Shown here piece by piece: positions 11,283 through 22,756 of a stretch of 64,000 bases of DNA. Each line of letters opens with the position of its first letter. Positions within the stretch are counted from its first letter, which is position 1. Under the pieces are notes generated by a model. That model ran no database searches, was not told the DNA's origin, and was given only the letters and a program-made list of their open reading frames with translations. The stretch lies in NCBI GenBank assembly GCA_030180135.1, contig CM058234.1, positions 2,914,001 through 2,978,000 of the forward strand. The letters are read 5' to 3'. Source of the stretch: Orychophragmus violaceus. Its lineage: Eukaryota > Streptophyta > Magnoliopsida > Brassicales > Brassicaceae. A program made the position numbers and the translations under genes.

Positions 11283-11575
11283 ACGAGGCAATGGGTCTAG
11301 GCATTCAAGACTTGCTTCATACTCGCAAATGACGTCAGTGTAAGTTCTATTCACTCGACATTGATAGTATCTTTACAAGAATACAATTGTGAGAACAAAC
11401 AAAAAGTTAAAATCTTTCTTATCAAATTGGTGAGGATATCTAGATTTTGTGTCATAGTCAAAGACGATTAAACTGTTGTTGGAATGAATGGCTTAGGTTG
11501 CAGAATATTTCGATGCAGTCATTGATAAGGGTGATGAAGTGAAGTAGGCAGCTAAACTGCACATTTCAGCTCTGT
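11283..11575 (+). pseudogene. Fragment of a GatB (Glu-tRNA(Gln) amidotransferase subunit B) gene
   Basis: One exon fragment reads EAMGLGIQDLL, then shifts frame into NDVS at a GTAAGT donor (11340). After an acceptor ending CTTAG, the next exon starts at 11497 and reads VAEYFDAVIDKGDEVK, then a TAG. Across the ancestral splice this matches the C-terminal linker of organellar GatB (MGLxMQDVLFLAND...EYFDAVI.KGAEVKLAAN). The retained intron indicates a DNA-level copy. The frameshift, the stop and the lack of flanking exons make it a dead fragment. Confidence 0.65.
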
Positions 11576-13567
11576 TCTCTACGTCTTACTCAAGTTTTGT
11601 TATACTCTTTCATCTGAAAGTCAGATTCTGTACGTATGTTGATGGTTTTTTCATAGAACCTGCAAACAACTTAGCTCGCCTGCACTAACTCCTCTCTTAC
11701 CCTCCACGGCGATGGAAACGACAACACTAAAAGTTCTATTATCTTCCTCTTGACGAAGCTAGACCTAGCGCCGGTGTCCATGTTAAGTTCATCTCGACCC
11801 CTGAATATCTTGGAGGATATGGAGGTCCTATGCGCACTTTTGGTCTAATCTATGGAGGCATGAGTTTGGATAACATTAGTATAAAATAATTTAACTGAAA
11901 ACACTAATCTAAGATTCCTTAAACCAATTTTGAGTCGTTTTTTATTTACGGTTTGGCATAGAGAGATAAATTTTAAAAAGTAAATATCAGATTAGAATCC
12001 AACACCCGTGATAAGTTGAATATTTAAATTATCTGAGAGCACATACACTTCTGCATTCTCCTCCACATGCTACATGTGTTCTATGTTGAACTAAATTAGA
12101 AATTGAAGATTAGACTTTGGTGGATAGTGCATCGACCCATTCCATTGTTCAATCTATTGTATTAGATCCATTTTTAATAAATAAATTATTGTATTCTTAT
12201 ACAAGGTATGTGGTGTCATTACTACTATTAAAATCTTAAATCCAACATCCAATACAAAATCTAAAACTACTATTAACAAGCTAAAATTTGCAAGTTCGTA
12301 TTAATTCTTGGCCTCAATAATATAGTAGTAAGCCAAAATTCTAAATTAAAATTTTCATTATTCTCCCAACTAATAAATTCTCTTATTTTGTAACTTATAA
12401 AAATCTGAAATTTAGACAAAGTACATAACTACTATAAAGATCATGCTGATAGAGGTTAACCGGATATTGACTATGTAAAATTTAGAAGAGAACAAAATTA
12501 TAAATATATTGAAGTATAGATGTTCAAAAAGAGAGAAGAAAAAATTAAAGGTCTTAAAAAGCCAATGGTAAATATACATAACAATGACATTCTACGACTT
12601 TTATAATAACATTTTTAGATTGTTCTTATAGCTTGGCATATAGATAGTATAATCAGCCATGGTTCTCAATTTGATATGGTGGGTGGTGTTATATCAAGAA
12701 CCTCCAAAAAGCTGCTGCAACATTATGATTAGTCATGTTGGTTTTGTAAATTAACTATTTAAACCCATCAATTATTTAAACAAACAGCTACACTAAAGCT
12801 GAATTTCCAAAAGCTTTTCTAATTTATTATCTCTTTGATTTTTCTGGGATGATAAGAATCAGATTAATGGCCAATAGTGTTGGGAATTTTACCGGAACCG
12901 AACCAAACCAAACAAAGTTTTTTCCGATTTCTAGTTCTGGTTTGGCTATTTAGATCAAGCTATCAATAAGCATTTAAACCGAAATAGCCAAATCAATCAA
13001 AACTAGCCGGATTTATCCAAATCTAACCGATTTTAAATAAAATTAACCAAATCTGAACCGAAAAAACAGAATTTAGGTTCTTTTACAAAATCAACCACAC
13101 TAACCAATTTCTGAATTGATCCAAAATATTTTTTTTTTAATTATTTTTAACATAACATTTCGAAACATCGAAATAACCAAAACCCGAACCGAAGAACCAG
13201 AAGTGCAGTATTAAATGGGGATTTTTAGATTATCACCCACTAAGGGCACATGATGGGCCACGAAGGCTACACAAACTGTGTCTTCTCTCTAACTTTTCAT
13301 CATCACAAAACAAAAAAAAAGAAGCTAACGAGGCAAATGATATGAAAAAAATAAGTTACATGTTCTGTAAACACACAAAAACTGCAGAAGAAACAAAAAA
13401 ACGACTACAAACAAATTTTCAGTATCAAGAGACTTAAGTAGAAAAAAAAAAAGATCACGGTCAAAGCAACCGAGCTAAAACACTCTGATGCATTTCAAGA
13501 GACTGAGATATGCAAAAAGCTTACTGCCTTGCATAACTTATAAGGAAAGACTCTGATCACAAAAAGC
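11576..13567. other. Intergenic AT-rich DNA with decayed repeats
   Basis: Around 11770-11890 an open stretch reads VHVKFISTPEYLGGYGG; I do not recognise it, and it may be another gene scrap. From about 12880 to 13200 the sequence is a run of CCGAACC/AACCAAA words flanking AT tracts. The last ~300 bp before 13567 should hold the 3' UTR of the minus-strand gene. No other gene is supported. Confidence 0.5.
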
Positions 13568-15361
13568 TTACTGCCTTTCAGGTTCGCTGAGATGTTTCTT
13601 GCACCAAGAACTCGCTTTACGTTCTCCACCTCTAGTCCTTTTGTTCCTAGGAACAACAAGCATCTCAGAAGCTAAACATGACCTTAGAACCGAATCTTGT
13701 AATACCAAAGATTTCTCTTCTTGTTCTGTTTCTTGAATTTGCTGCAATGGTGGCACACTTGTACCTTCTCCTTCCTCTGCTTTCTCACCTTCTTCATGGC
13801 TACTAGTTTCCATCAAATCAGCATTTATTTCTTCAGCCACTCCATTTCGAATCAAAATGTTATCCAAAATCTGCAATTAGATGAATCAGACAACATACAA
13901 TAAGATGTTTGTAAATATAACCAAACTTACATCTTCACAGGAATCTCCAATTTCAGGATGATGTAATGTAACATCTGCATCAGCAAAAAGACCAACAGTA
14001 CTTTCGATTATGTCAGGGATATGAAACGCATCTCTGTAGCTCGAAATCACTCCATCTGATGAGAAAACTAAATCTCCAAGAACATAGTCTGGCATATGGT
14101 GAGAAGAGTTGTAAATTGCTCCAATGGAGATCACATCTCCTCCAGCAGAAACCGTCGGGCTAGGAGCAGAACTTGCAGCAAGAAGGCTCAGATTCTCTGA
14201 GGAAGAAAATCTTGCTGCATTCTTGGACATCACAACATCTACTTGGCTTTTCAATCTTTGAACCTGAGAATGTACCAGCTCAATCTTCCAGAGAACCTCT
14301 TCTAAGACACTATCTCCTTCTCGATGGTCGAAAAGCGAGTCATCATCATCTAAGTATACTCTATCCTTTACATCATTCCGTGGATCCTTCACAGCTGCTC
14401 AAGAAAGAACTATCAATACACCAAAACATCAAGACAGTCTGTATTAACACAGTTTTAGTGTACATACCACCAAAGTCATCAGCTACTGACATTCCATCCG
14501 AGCTCAATCTTTTGGTCTCTAGAACAAAAACCGCAACAGTATATAAAGGATATGCTCAAAGCAAGACACAGATTGTTGTTACTGTTATGTTATAGCTGCT
14601 TACCGATATAAGAGAATAGGTTATGTTGGGACATATATGAAGTTAAATCATCTGTGTTCTCAACCTTCTTACGCTTTCTCCTCCTCTTAGCTGCTCTTTT
14701 TCTGTAAGAAGGATTAGAAAAAGGCAAAGACTTTATCCCATTGCCACAGGTTTCCAACACAGAGGGATCAATATTAGCTCCAAGCTTTTCTTGGTCCAAT
14801 GATTCAAGCTCCTTTGGATATTCTAATGCTCGAGACTCTAACTCTCTAATTCTTAACTCAACCCACTTGGATCTCCACATCAGTGGCCGGATAAAGCTCT
14901 TCCAGTGATTTGTTAGCCTCTTCTTCCTAGAAAGACACACAAAAGAGTTAGACAGAAAGATCATCAGAGCATATCAAGAAACAATGAAAATGAAGGTACC
15001 TAAAATGAAAAACGCTGCTAAACGAGTCATAAGCTGGTCCTAAGTCAGTCTCATCCCAATAATGAGATTCAACCTCAGCGTCTCCATTGAATGACATGTC
15101 AGCATCCTCAGATGCAGTGTCTGAAAACGAGCTTGAATACTCAGTAGCGTTTGGGTCCTCATCCGTGGTGGATGTGTTGTTGTCGTCACATTCAACTATA
15201 TCAACATCCAGTTCCTCACCACCAGAAACTGAAGTCAAAGTTTCATCACATGTATTAAGACCACATTCTTCATGTCCTTCCTCTTTCTTTGGCGATAATT
15301 TCTCTGCATTAGACAGTTTACTTTCTTGATTGAGCTCCATGTGTGGTTCAGCAACAGTCAT
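13568..15361 (-). CDS. Plant-specific coiled-coil nuclear-type protein (At3g59670/At2g43990-like)
   Basis: Five exons on the minus strand: 15361-15000, 14926-14604, 14518-14468, 14394-13931, 13870-13568; 500 residues. The N-terminal third is very acidic and Ser-rich, ending in SHYWDETDLGP. Next comes a conserved block with RPLMWRSKWVELRIRELES, typical of a plant family of unknown function, then a basic cluster KRAAKRRRKRKK that looks like a nuclear localisation signal. A heptad-like segment (EEVLWKIELVHSQVQRLKSQVD) and an acidic tail with a basic end (RNKRTRGGERKASSWCKK) follow. I give no function; a database label 'elongation factor' that I recall for the Arabidopsis match is not supported by anything here. 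A 5'-UTR intron (donor about 16067, acceptor about 15402) is likely. The locus is divergent from the BAGP1-like gene. Confidence 0.85.
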
Positions 15362-16079
15362 TACAACCCGTAACACACTCTTATCTTACATTGGAACCTA
15401 CAAGTTAAAGACCATGTTGATGCTCCTCGGCTAAAGTATCTGTGGATGAAAGACCGTGAGTACTTATGCTACAACATATTAACGAATACAGACATTTAGA
15501 TTGAAAAAAGAGTATATCAATCAAGATTTCAAACAACCTCAAACGCAATTCTATTTGCAATAATCCAAGAATTGGACTCTAAACTAACTAGAAATCTAGA
15601 TATCATTAGCTAAGCATTCAAAGATATATTCTAAAAGACAAAACAGTAGGCTTCGGTCTAACTCAGACAAAACAGTAAGCATTCAAAGTTAAAAGCGAAA
15701 TATTTTCTGTAATCTCAGCAGAAGCAAATCAATACCACACACTAACTCCTGCCTACTGATCTTTGATTCAATTCATCAGCTTACTAATCAAAAAGTTCCA
15801 ATCTTTTGAGACAAAAAGACTTCAATTCAGCTCAATTATGCTGAAATAATCTCTAAACAATATCAAAAAGGAACCAAGAAAGCAACAAAAGCTCGCCCTT
15901 AACCAATAACAGAGCTGAGCTCACATGAAACAAGAAGAAAAAGTCAAACTTTTGCAACCAAACTAAGACAAGAAAACGAGTAAGAACTCACAAAGAATCA
16001 AACGTACAGTTTAGCTACAACAGAGAAGATAAAGATGTTAAGGAGAGATGGTGAGAGATGATTACCTAAGTAGTGGAGG

Positions 16080-17380
16080 TTTGGTTGTCTTTGCGGCGAG
16101 AAGAGAGTGAGAGAGAAGAAGGAATGTGTAAAGGCAACTTAAAAAAAAAACGTTTTACTGATCAAACCTATTTATATCACACTCAAAAAAACCTAAACGG
16201 GGTTCCTTCCCTCTCTATCTGTCTCCTTTTTTCCACGTGTCTTACTTTCATTCGCTTAGTCTTCGATTAGTACCAGTTGTTTGTCAAACCGAACCGAGTT
16301 AATTAACTGAATTATTTAGTTTATGGATCTTTATCCGGTTTACTAGGTTTTAGAAATCAAATCTATCCTGCATTCATTTTTTAATTGTTGATGACTTGAT
16401 AGTTATACAAAAATAAGAAAAATATTCCTATAAATATGTTTTCTCGATATAATTATCTAAAATAGATTGTAACACTTTATTTACTTGTTTATTTTTATTT
16501 AATAAATTTAATCCAATTTTACTATTCGAAACATTAATGTAAACCATATATTTTAGTTAGACTAATACAATTAAAAGTTTATATTGTATTTTCAGTCGAA
16601 AAGTAAATAAAATAATTCGAATGGATATGTGATTTCATTTATAAAAAATTGATTCATTATTTTAACCATTCGGATTGATATTCTAAAACAAATTTAATTA
16701 ATCTAATTAGTTTATCTAATTCATTTTATTCAATTTAACTAGGTTATATTTTTATATAGTTTCATCTATAATAATAATTTTATTATTAAATTAAATTAAA
16801 TGTGTGATGTTCCGAATTAGTGGAAAATTATAAGTCTAAAATTCAAAATTATACATATTAGAAAAAAATATTATCGAATTAGGAAAAATATTGTTCCAAC
16901 TTAAAGATTTTTTTTTTTCAGTTGAAGAAAATTAGGCAAGAGGATATGGCCTTTTATAATAATGTAATGGCCTATTCTCAATGAAGAAAATTTCAAAAAG
17001 AGTAAAAAAGAACAAAGAAATTCTACATGGACAGACTTTTTCATTTTTTTTTCATTTTAAAAAGTCGACATGCGATTTTATATTTACTGCTATTTACTTA
17101 AATTTCCAGAACTACCCTGAACTGTGCCAACAGTTTCGAGTTCTAACCGTCTACAGTTTGAAGGGTATTTCCGTAAACATAATTTTCACAACTAATTTAT
17201 CAGTTTCCTTTTTCTTTTCTCTTCTCTCTCGTCGATTGTCTTTTTTGACTCACTTCTCAACAAGACGGAAGTTTCTTCACCCCAGAAATGGTGATCGGCC
17301 GGAGAATTATATATCCTTAGACCTTGACGATCGGCTTCGAATTTCATATACATATTCTTATTTTACTCTATTTGATTGAG
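16080..17380. other. Shared upstream region of two divergent genes
   Basis: About 1.3 kb separates the minus-strand coiled-coil gene from the BAGP1-like gene. The middle (16280-16980) is very AT-rich with no ORF or repeat of note. The right 150 bp are CT-rich (CTCTTCTCTCTCGTC), as usual for a plant 5' leader. Confidence 0.5.
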
Positions 17381-20300
17381 ATGGTTCAGTCGGCGGTTGA
17401 GTTTCTGGTACCTTCGACGTGGGAGATTGAGGTTGCGGTGGCCGCTTCGGCTTTCTTAATCGCTTCTTATTGGCTATTCGCTTACAAAGTCGGCGGAGAT
17501 GACGAAGCCGGTGCCGTTGGATTTGATCGGTCTCGCCTCATGCAGAATCCTGATTCCGGTGACAAAGACAAGGTTTGATTTCACAAAATTGAGCGTTTCT
17601 TCAGTATTCAAATCTCTTGGGTTCTCAACAAATTTGGATTTTCTCTTCGAAATTTCATGGAGTAATTTCGTAATCTTTTGACAGTTGAGAGGAGACACTC
17701 AAACAAATGCTGCATATATAATCAAGGTATGTTGTGAGTGTGTGAGACTGGTTCTTATCATTCATCTGATAATCTGTAAGATTAATGTTGATGTTGGATA
17801 CTAACATTTTTGTTTAGGTGGAACTGCTGGCTGCTAAGAATCTCATTGGTGCTAACTTAAATGGAACATCAGATCCTTATGCTATTGTAAATTGTGGATC
17901 AGAAAAGCGATTCAGGTTGTTAAATTTTTTTTTTTTTTTTTTTTCAATTAGTTTTTGTAAAGAAGAGCATGTGAGCAACTTAATGGTGTCATTTTCTTTC
18001 TTGCTCCTTTTAAGTTGTCCTATAGTTTCTTCTCAACAACCAGTATCCATCTAAAAAGAAGAAAAAAAATGTAGACTAGTGGTTTGGTTGTTGAGCGCTT
18101 ACACTTTGGAACTGTCTAATATATCTCTTTGCTTGTTATAGTTCTATGGTCCCTGGCTCGAGGAATCCAATGTGGGGTGAAGAGTTCAATTTTCCCGCAG
18201 ATGAGCTTCCTGTTAAGGTTATCATCATTTACAACTTTAAATGCTTTAGGACTTAGTTGGCTGATGCAGGAAACTTAGTTAGTTTAAAGTTATTTAGAAT
18301 TATCATGTAAAGCCTAGGAATTAGGTTGATTGTCATGTTCAAACCCTTGGTATCTTCTAGGCTGAAATCTTTGGCTTCCATATGAATTGGGAAAGAATGT
18401 TGGCAAGCACTTATGTAAATTGATAATTTCGGATGCAAATCATTCACCTTTTTCTGTTTACCAAGTGTGTTTTCTAACATTTACCATATGTTTTGTTATG
18501 GTAGATCAATGTAACAATTCATGACTGGGATATCATTTGGAAAAGTACTGTCCTTGGATCAGTGACTATTAACATTGAACGTGAAGGCCAGACGGGTCCA
18601 GTGTGGCATTCATTAGATAGCCCATCCGGGCAAGTATGTTTATTCCTTGTTTCCGTTTGCATATTATTCCAGTGAAGGGTTTTACTTGTCTTATTTCTTT
18701 AGAGGCTAATCTAGTGTTGTTTGCCAGGTTTGCCTTAACATTAATGCGATCAAACTGCAAGTGAATGCTTCTAGGTAATCCATTCTACTTCAATATTTTC
18801 CGAGTAAATGGTTTATCTTGTTTAGAGATTAGAGTTGCAGTTTTCTTGGTCTATGACATTTGGTAGATATCTTTCTCCTCATGTGAAAGGAAAAATGTGA
18901 AATTTTGTCACCATTTTTTTCAGTACAACTGCACCTCTGACTATATCACTTGAACAACTAGCGTCTGTGGTTTAATACTTTGAATTTTCATCGGTAGGGC
19001 TATAACTGGATATGCTGGAACCTGTAGAAGAAGGGTCACGTTGGATCAGCAAGGCCCAACAATTGTACATCAAAAGCCAGGGCCTCTGCAAACAATATTT
19101 GATCTCCTACCTGATGAGGTAAGTTAATCAGTACTAACTGTATTCATGTGTTAATCCCATACGAGAGTTGAAAAATCATGTGCCTGAGATGGGATATCCT
19201 TTAGTCCAATACTCTGACTAGGTCTGTGCAATTTTACTTAGGTTGTTGAGCACAGTTATTCATGTGCTCTGGAAAGGTCATTCCTGTATCATGGCCGAAT
19301 ATATGTGTCTGCGTGGCACATATGTTTTCACTCGAATGTTTTCTCTAAGCAAATGAAGGTTAGTGCTTCTATAATTTTAATAACTACAGTTTGAGTTCTA
19401 TGAATCAATGGTAAAAACTCCTCCGCATCTCGTTTTGCAGGTAGTTGTACCTCTGGGAGATATAGATGAGGTAGTATTCTTTTCTTGACCACTCAGAATT
19501 TCTGTTGATTAAAACTGATGACAGGGCTAATATACACAAATGTTTATCGATTATTATAGATTCGTAGAAGTCAACATGCGTTGATAAATCCAGCTATAAC
19601 AATCATACTACGGATGGGCGCTGGTGGACATGGTGTTCCCCCTCTTGGGACTCCTGATGGTTAGAGATTTTAAGTTTATTACTGGATTTTCAGTTTCGTG
19701 ATTAGAACTTCAAGTCTTTTTCTATTTTTAGCAAAAACTTTTTAGTTAATTCCAGCACAAGCCAGCTAGATCATTTTCACAATTGCTTTCTGGCCTAGCC
19801 TTTTTCACCAAAGTTTTTGGAATTTCATCTGAATGGGCTTTGTCATGTTTATGTCTCTATGGAATACCTTCTTTATTTCAGGTAGAGTGAGGTATAAATT
19901 TGCATCGTTTTGGAACAGGAACCATACACTAAAAGCATTGCAGCGTGCAGTTAATAATTATCATGCGATGTTAGAAGTTGAAAAGAAGGTCTCTCTCCAT
20001 TTTAGAAATTATATTTGATGTTACATACATTACTCTCCCATCACGTTCTCTATTCAATGGTTAGTTGGTTAATAAAGAAGTAAAATTTGATGTGATTGCA
20101 TGCTTCTTACCCTATAGGAGAGAGCAGAATCTGCTTTACGTGCTCATAGTAGCTCTGTAAAAGGAGGTGGTAAAGTTCAAGTTAAACCTCCTGAAGATAC
20201 TGCAGCGGTCCCAGTAAAATTCCAGGCTTTCATCAAGGAAGAAGTCCTCGTCGGCATTTACAATGTAAGCATTTGTTTCTTCTTGTTAGTGCTAGTTGAT

Positions 20301-21414
20301 TCAAGATATTTTCTTAGCATCATACTCATGTATGCAGGATGTTTTCGCAAGTACACCTGAGCAATTCCTGAACGTTTTGTTGGCTGATGATTCCACTTAT
20401 ACTAATGAGTACAGATCTGCACGGAAGGATAAGAATCTTAATGTAAGTTTGTTATTGCTATCTAGATCATTAGCCTTCATACATAGGCTTCAAAAGCTGC
20501 GATCTTTTGATCCAATTTCGCTGAAACTTTGTGATCTTTCAGATTGAGCCTTGGCATACTGCTGAAGAATATGATGGTCAAGTTAGAGAGATTAAGTTCA
20601 GATCCATTTGTAATAGTCCTATGTGTCCACCAGATACTGCTGTGACCGAATGGCAGCACGTTGTTCTATCGCCAGATAAGAAAATGCTGGTAAGATAAGA
20701 ATGTTTCTGCGAAATCTTTTACCGTGTAAGATAGTAATTGCCAATGTTGCTCAGATTCCCAACGTCCCATCTGATGATACTTACATCTTCCCTTTTTCCA
20801 GGTTTTTGAAACTGTGCAACAGCCACATGATGTTCCTTTTGGTTCTTACTTTGAGGTACGTTATCTATGAGTAAGATCTGTTTCTGAGTTCAAACAGCTT
20901 GGCATGCTTCTTTAATCTTGTTTGAATCAGGTCCATTGTCGATGGCGATTGGAAGCGAAAGAGGAGACTTCCTCTGTAATAGATATAAGAGTTGGTAAGT
21001 AATTCGTGTATCCTTAAAACTATTCAGGGTCAATTACCTACTTATCCTGAAGTGTGTGTAGTCTGAGTAAAACTTGCAATTGCACAATGTGTATAATGGT
21101 CTCTTGTATTCATCTACAGGTGTACATTTCAAGAAATGGTGCTTGATGCAATCGAAGATTAAAGCAGGAGCAATTGATGAGGTTAGTTTGGTGTCTTTAT
21201 TCCGATCCACTAGCTTAAGAAACTGCCAGAACAGAACAGGTTTGTTCTGATACATTTGGTTTTTGATACATAAACACAGTACAAGAAAGAAGTAGAAGTG
21301 ATGCTAGAAGTGGCATTGTCTCATCTCAAGTCACACTCGTCCTCAACCAGCCGTGGGGATATAGACAACAACAACAACTCTGCTTCATTATCTTCAGTAG
21401 CAGAAAGCATATAA
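17381..21414 (+). CDS. BAGP1: C2-GRAM-VASt membrane protein, BAG-associated GRAM protein 1-like
   Basis: Eighteen exons: 17381-17572, 17685-17726, 17818-17915, 18142-18217, 18505-18633, 18728-18774, 18998-19118, 19242-19358, 19441-19470, 19560-19659, 19882-19988, 20118-20264, 20338-20442, 20543-20689, 20802-20855, 20931-20994, 21120-21181, 21280-21414; 590 residues. Residues 13-35 form a membrane helix. A C2 domain spans about 73-190 (NLNGTSDPY, RNPMWGEEF, VTIHDWD). A GRAM domain spans about 225-345 (SYSCALERSFLYHGRIYVS). A VASt domain lies near 385-550, with a Ser/Asn-rich tail after it. In Arabidopsis BAGP1 links the co-chaperone BAG6 to the aspartyl protease APCB1 in antifungal autophagy; that role is family knowledge. 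C2 and VASt suggest calcium/lipid or sterol contacts. All introns are GT-AG and no lesion is seen. Confidence 0.92.
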
Positions 21415-21719
21415 GCTAAATCCTAATCTATACAAAAAGCAAAACATGTTCTCAGATTCTCCATCCTCCAGTCTAAGTTTTACATGTTAAAATGTATATG
21501 TCGTCGTGTGACTATTGTTAGGATATATATTTACAGGGGCTTGTCTGATTTCCGATACTAGTAACAAATGACAAAGAAATGAAAAGTTTTAAGTTCAAAA
21601 TCTTATTATCAACTCAGTCGAAAGAGAAGACAAAACCCCAAACATTGGATAAACTGCAAAACAATTGAAGCTTGACTCTGTGTCCAAGTCACAGTAAGAA
21701 ACAACAACACACAATCATG

Positions 21720-22285
21720 TCAGAATTTGACATCGGTTGTCCAGGTGCCTTGAACACTGGGGTGTTTAGTAACATGTCTAGTCCTCAGCTTCACCACTTT
21801 CCTTCCAAGAGAGTTTCTCAACCTCGTTGCATTGAGAAGCACTTGTTCAGGATCCAAGTTCTTCACACACACCACCCTTTCATTTCTATTCCCTATACAA
21901 ACATGACTAATATGAAGATCCATTGCATTGCCTGTCAAAATGATAACAAGTAATAAAAAGGTGAAAGATTTATCTCATACTGTAAATGCCCTTCAGATAA
22001 GGATGTTGTCCTCTTGAAAGCTCGGTTACCACTTCAAGCTGTGGATTTTTCTCTATCAGAGCAGGCAATTTTGATTCCATAAAGGCTCTGTATATAAACA
22101 ACAATTCATCAGAATGATTGGAAGAAAATATTCAAGAAAAAGGTTATTTTGATTCATAAATACGACATCCAGACTCAGGAACCGTATTAGATGAATTGGT
22201 GGTACCTTATGCCTCTACTGCTACCTCCCCAGTTACAGTAGCTCACTACCAATTTCTGGAGCTGCCATACTCCTCTAAGCGCCAT
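21720..22285 (-). CDS. MRPL43: Mitochondrial large ribosomal subunit protein mL43 (L51/S25/CI-B8 domain)
   Basis: Three exons: 22285-22206, 22087-21981, 21892-21720; 119 residues. It starts MALRGVWQLQKLVVSYCNWG. The thioredoxin-like L51/S25/CI-B8 fold follows, with RAFMESKLPALIEKNP, then VCVKNLDPEQVLLNATRLRN and the basic end VKLRTRHVTKHPSVQGTW. The length equals the known plant protein. It works in the mitochondrial ribosome. The gene converges on the BAGP1-like gene (about 300 bp between stops) and diverges from DPH2. Confidence 0.92.
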
Positions 22286-22756
22286 CTGAAAATCTCGTCG
22301 GAGGAAACAAAAACCCTACTCGTCTCGAATCTCGATGATGTCCAATAAATAAGAAGAAGATGATCACGTGATAGGTGCACGTGACTTAAGTTTCAGATGC
22401 CAATAATCTTTTATGAAAACCGAAATAAATGTCTAATTAAACCGAGTGTCTCCATTAACCGAACCGAACGAACCGATACCTGAATTCATTTAATAAAACT
22501 GCCGATCGGTTCAACACAATCAACCGACCACGAACCGAAAACCGAAAATATCGGTTTCGGTTGGGTTAGGAAACTTCGGTTCGGTTGAATATCCCAGGCC
22601 GGCTTATGTAAATGGCTTAACCTAGACGATGCCGTTTCAACAAGTAATATCGTCGTCTGCTTTGTTTCTTCTCGTCACTCTCCTTCAGCCGCCAGTCGCC
22701 TGAATTTTTGTTTCTCTCCTCCGATTGAAAGTTGATAGTTTTCTGGGATTAAATCA
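22286..22756. promoter_or_regulatory. Bidirectional promoter region of mL43 and DPH2
   Basis: Only 471 bp separate the two start codons, so both promoters and leaders must fit here. The middle (about 22435-22600) is filled with CCGAACCGA and CGGTTCGGTT words in both orientations, forming an imperfect palindrome. CACGTG-like boxes (ATCACGTGAT near 22364, GCACGTGAC near 22378) sit on the mL43 side. No good TATA box was found. Confidence 0.5.

Noticed and set aside
13721..15329. Plus-strand frames opposite the coiled-coil gene
   Set aside because: The minus-strand exons have matching splice phases and conserved blocks; the plus frames have neither.
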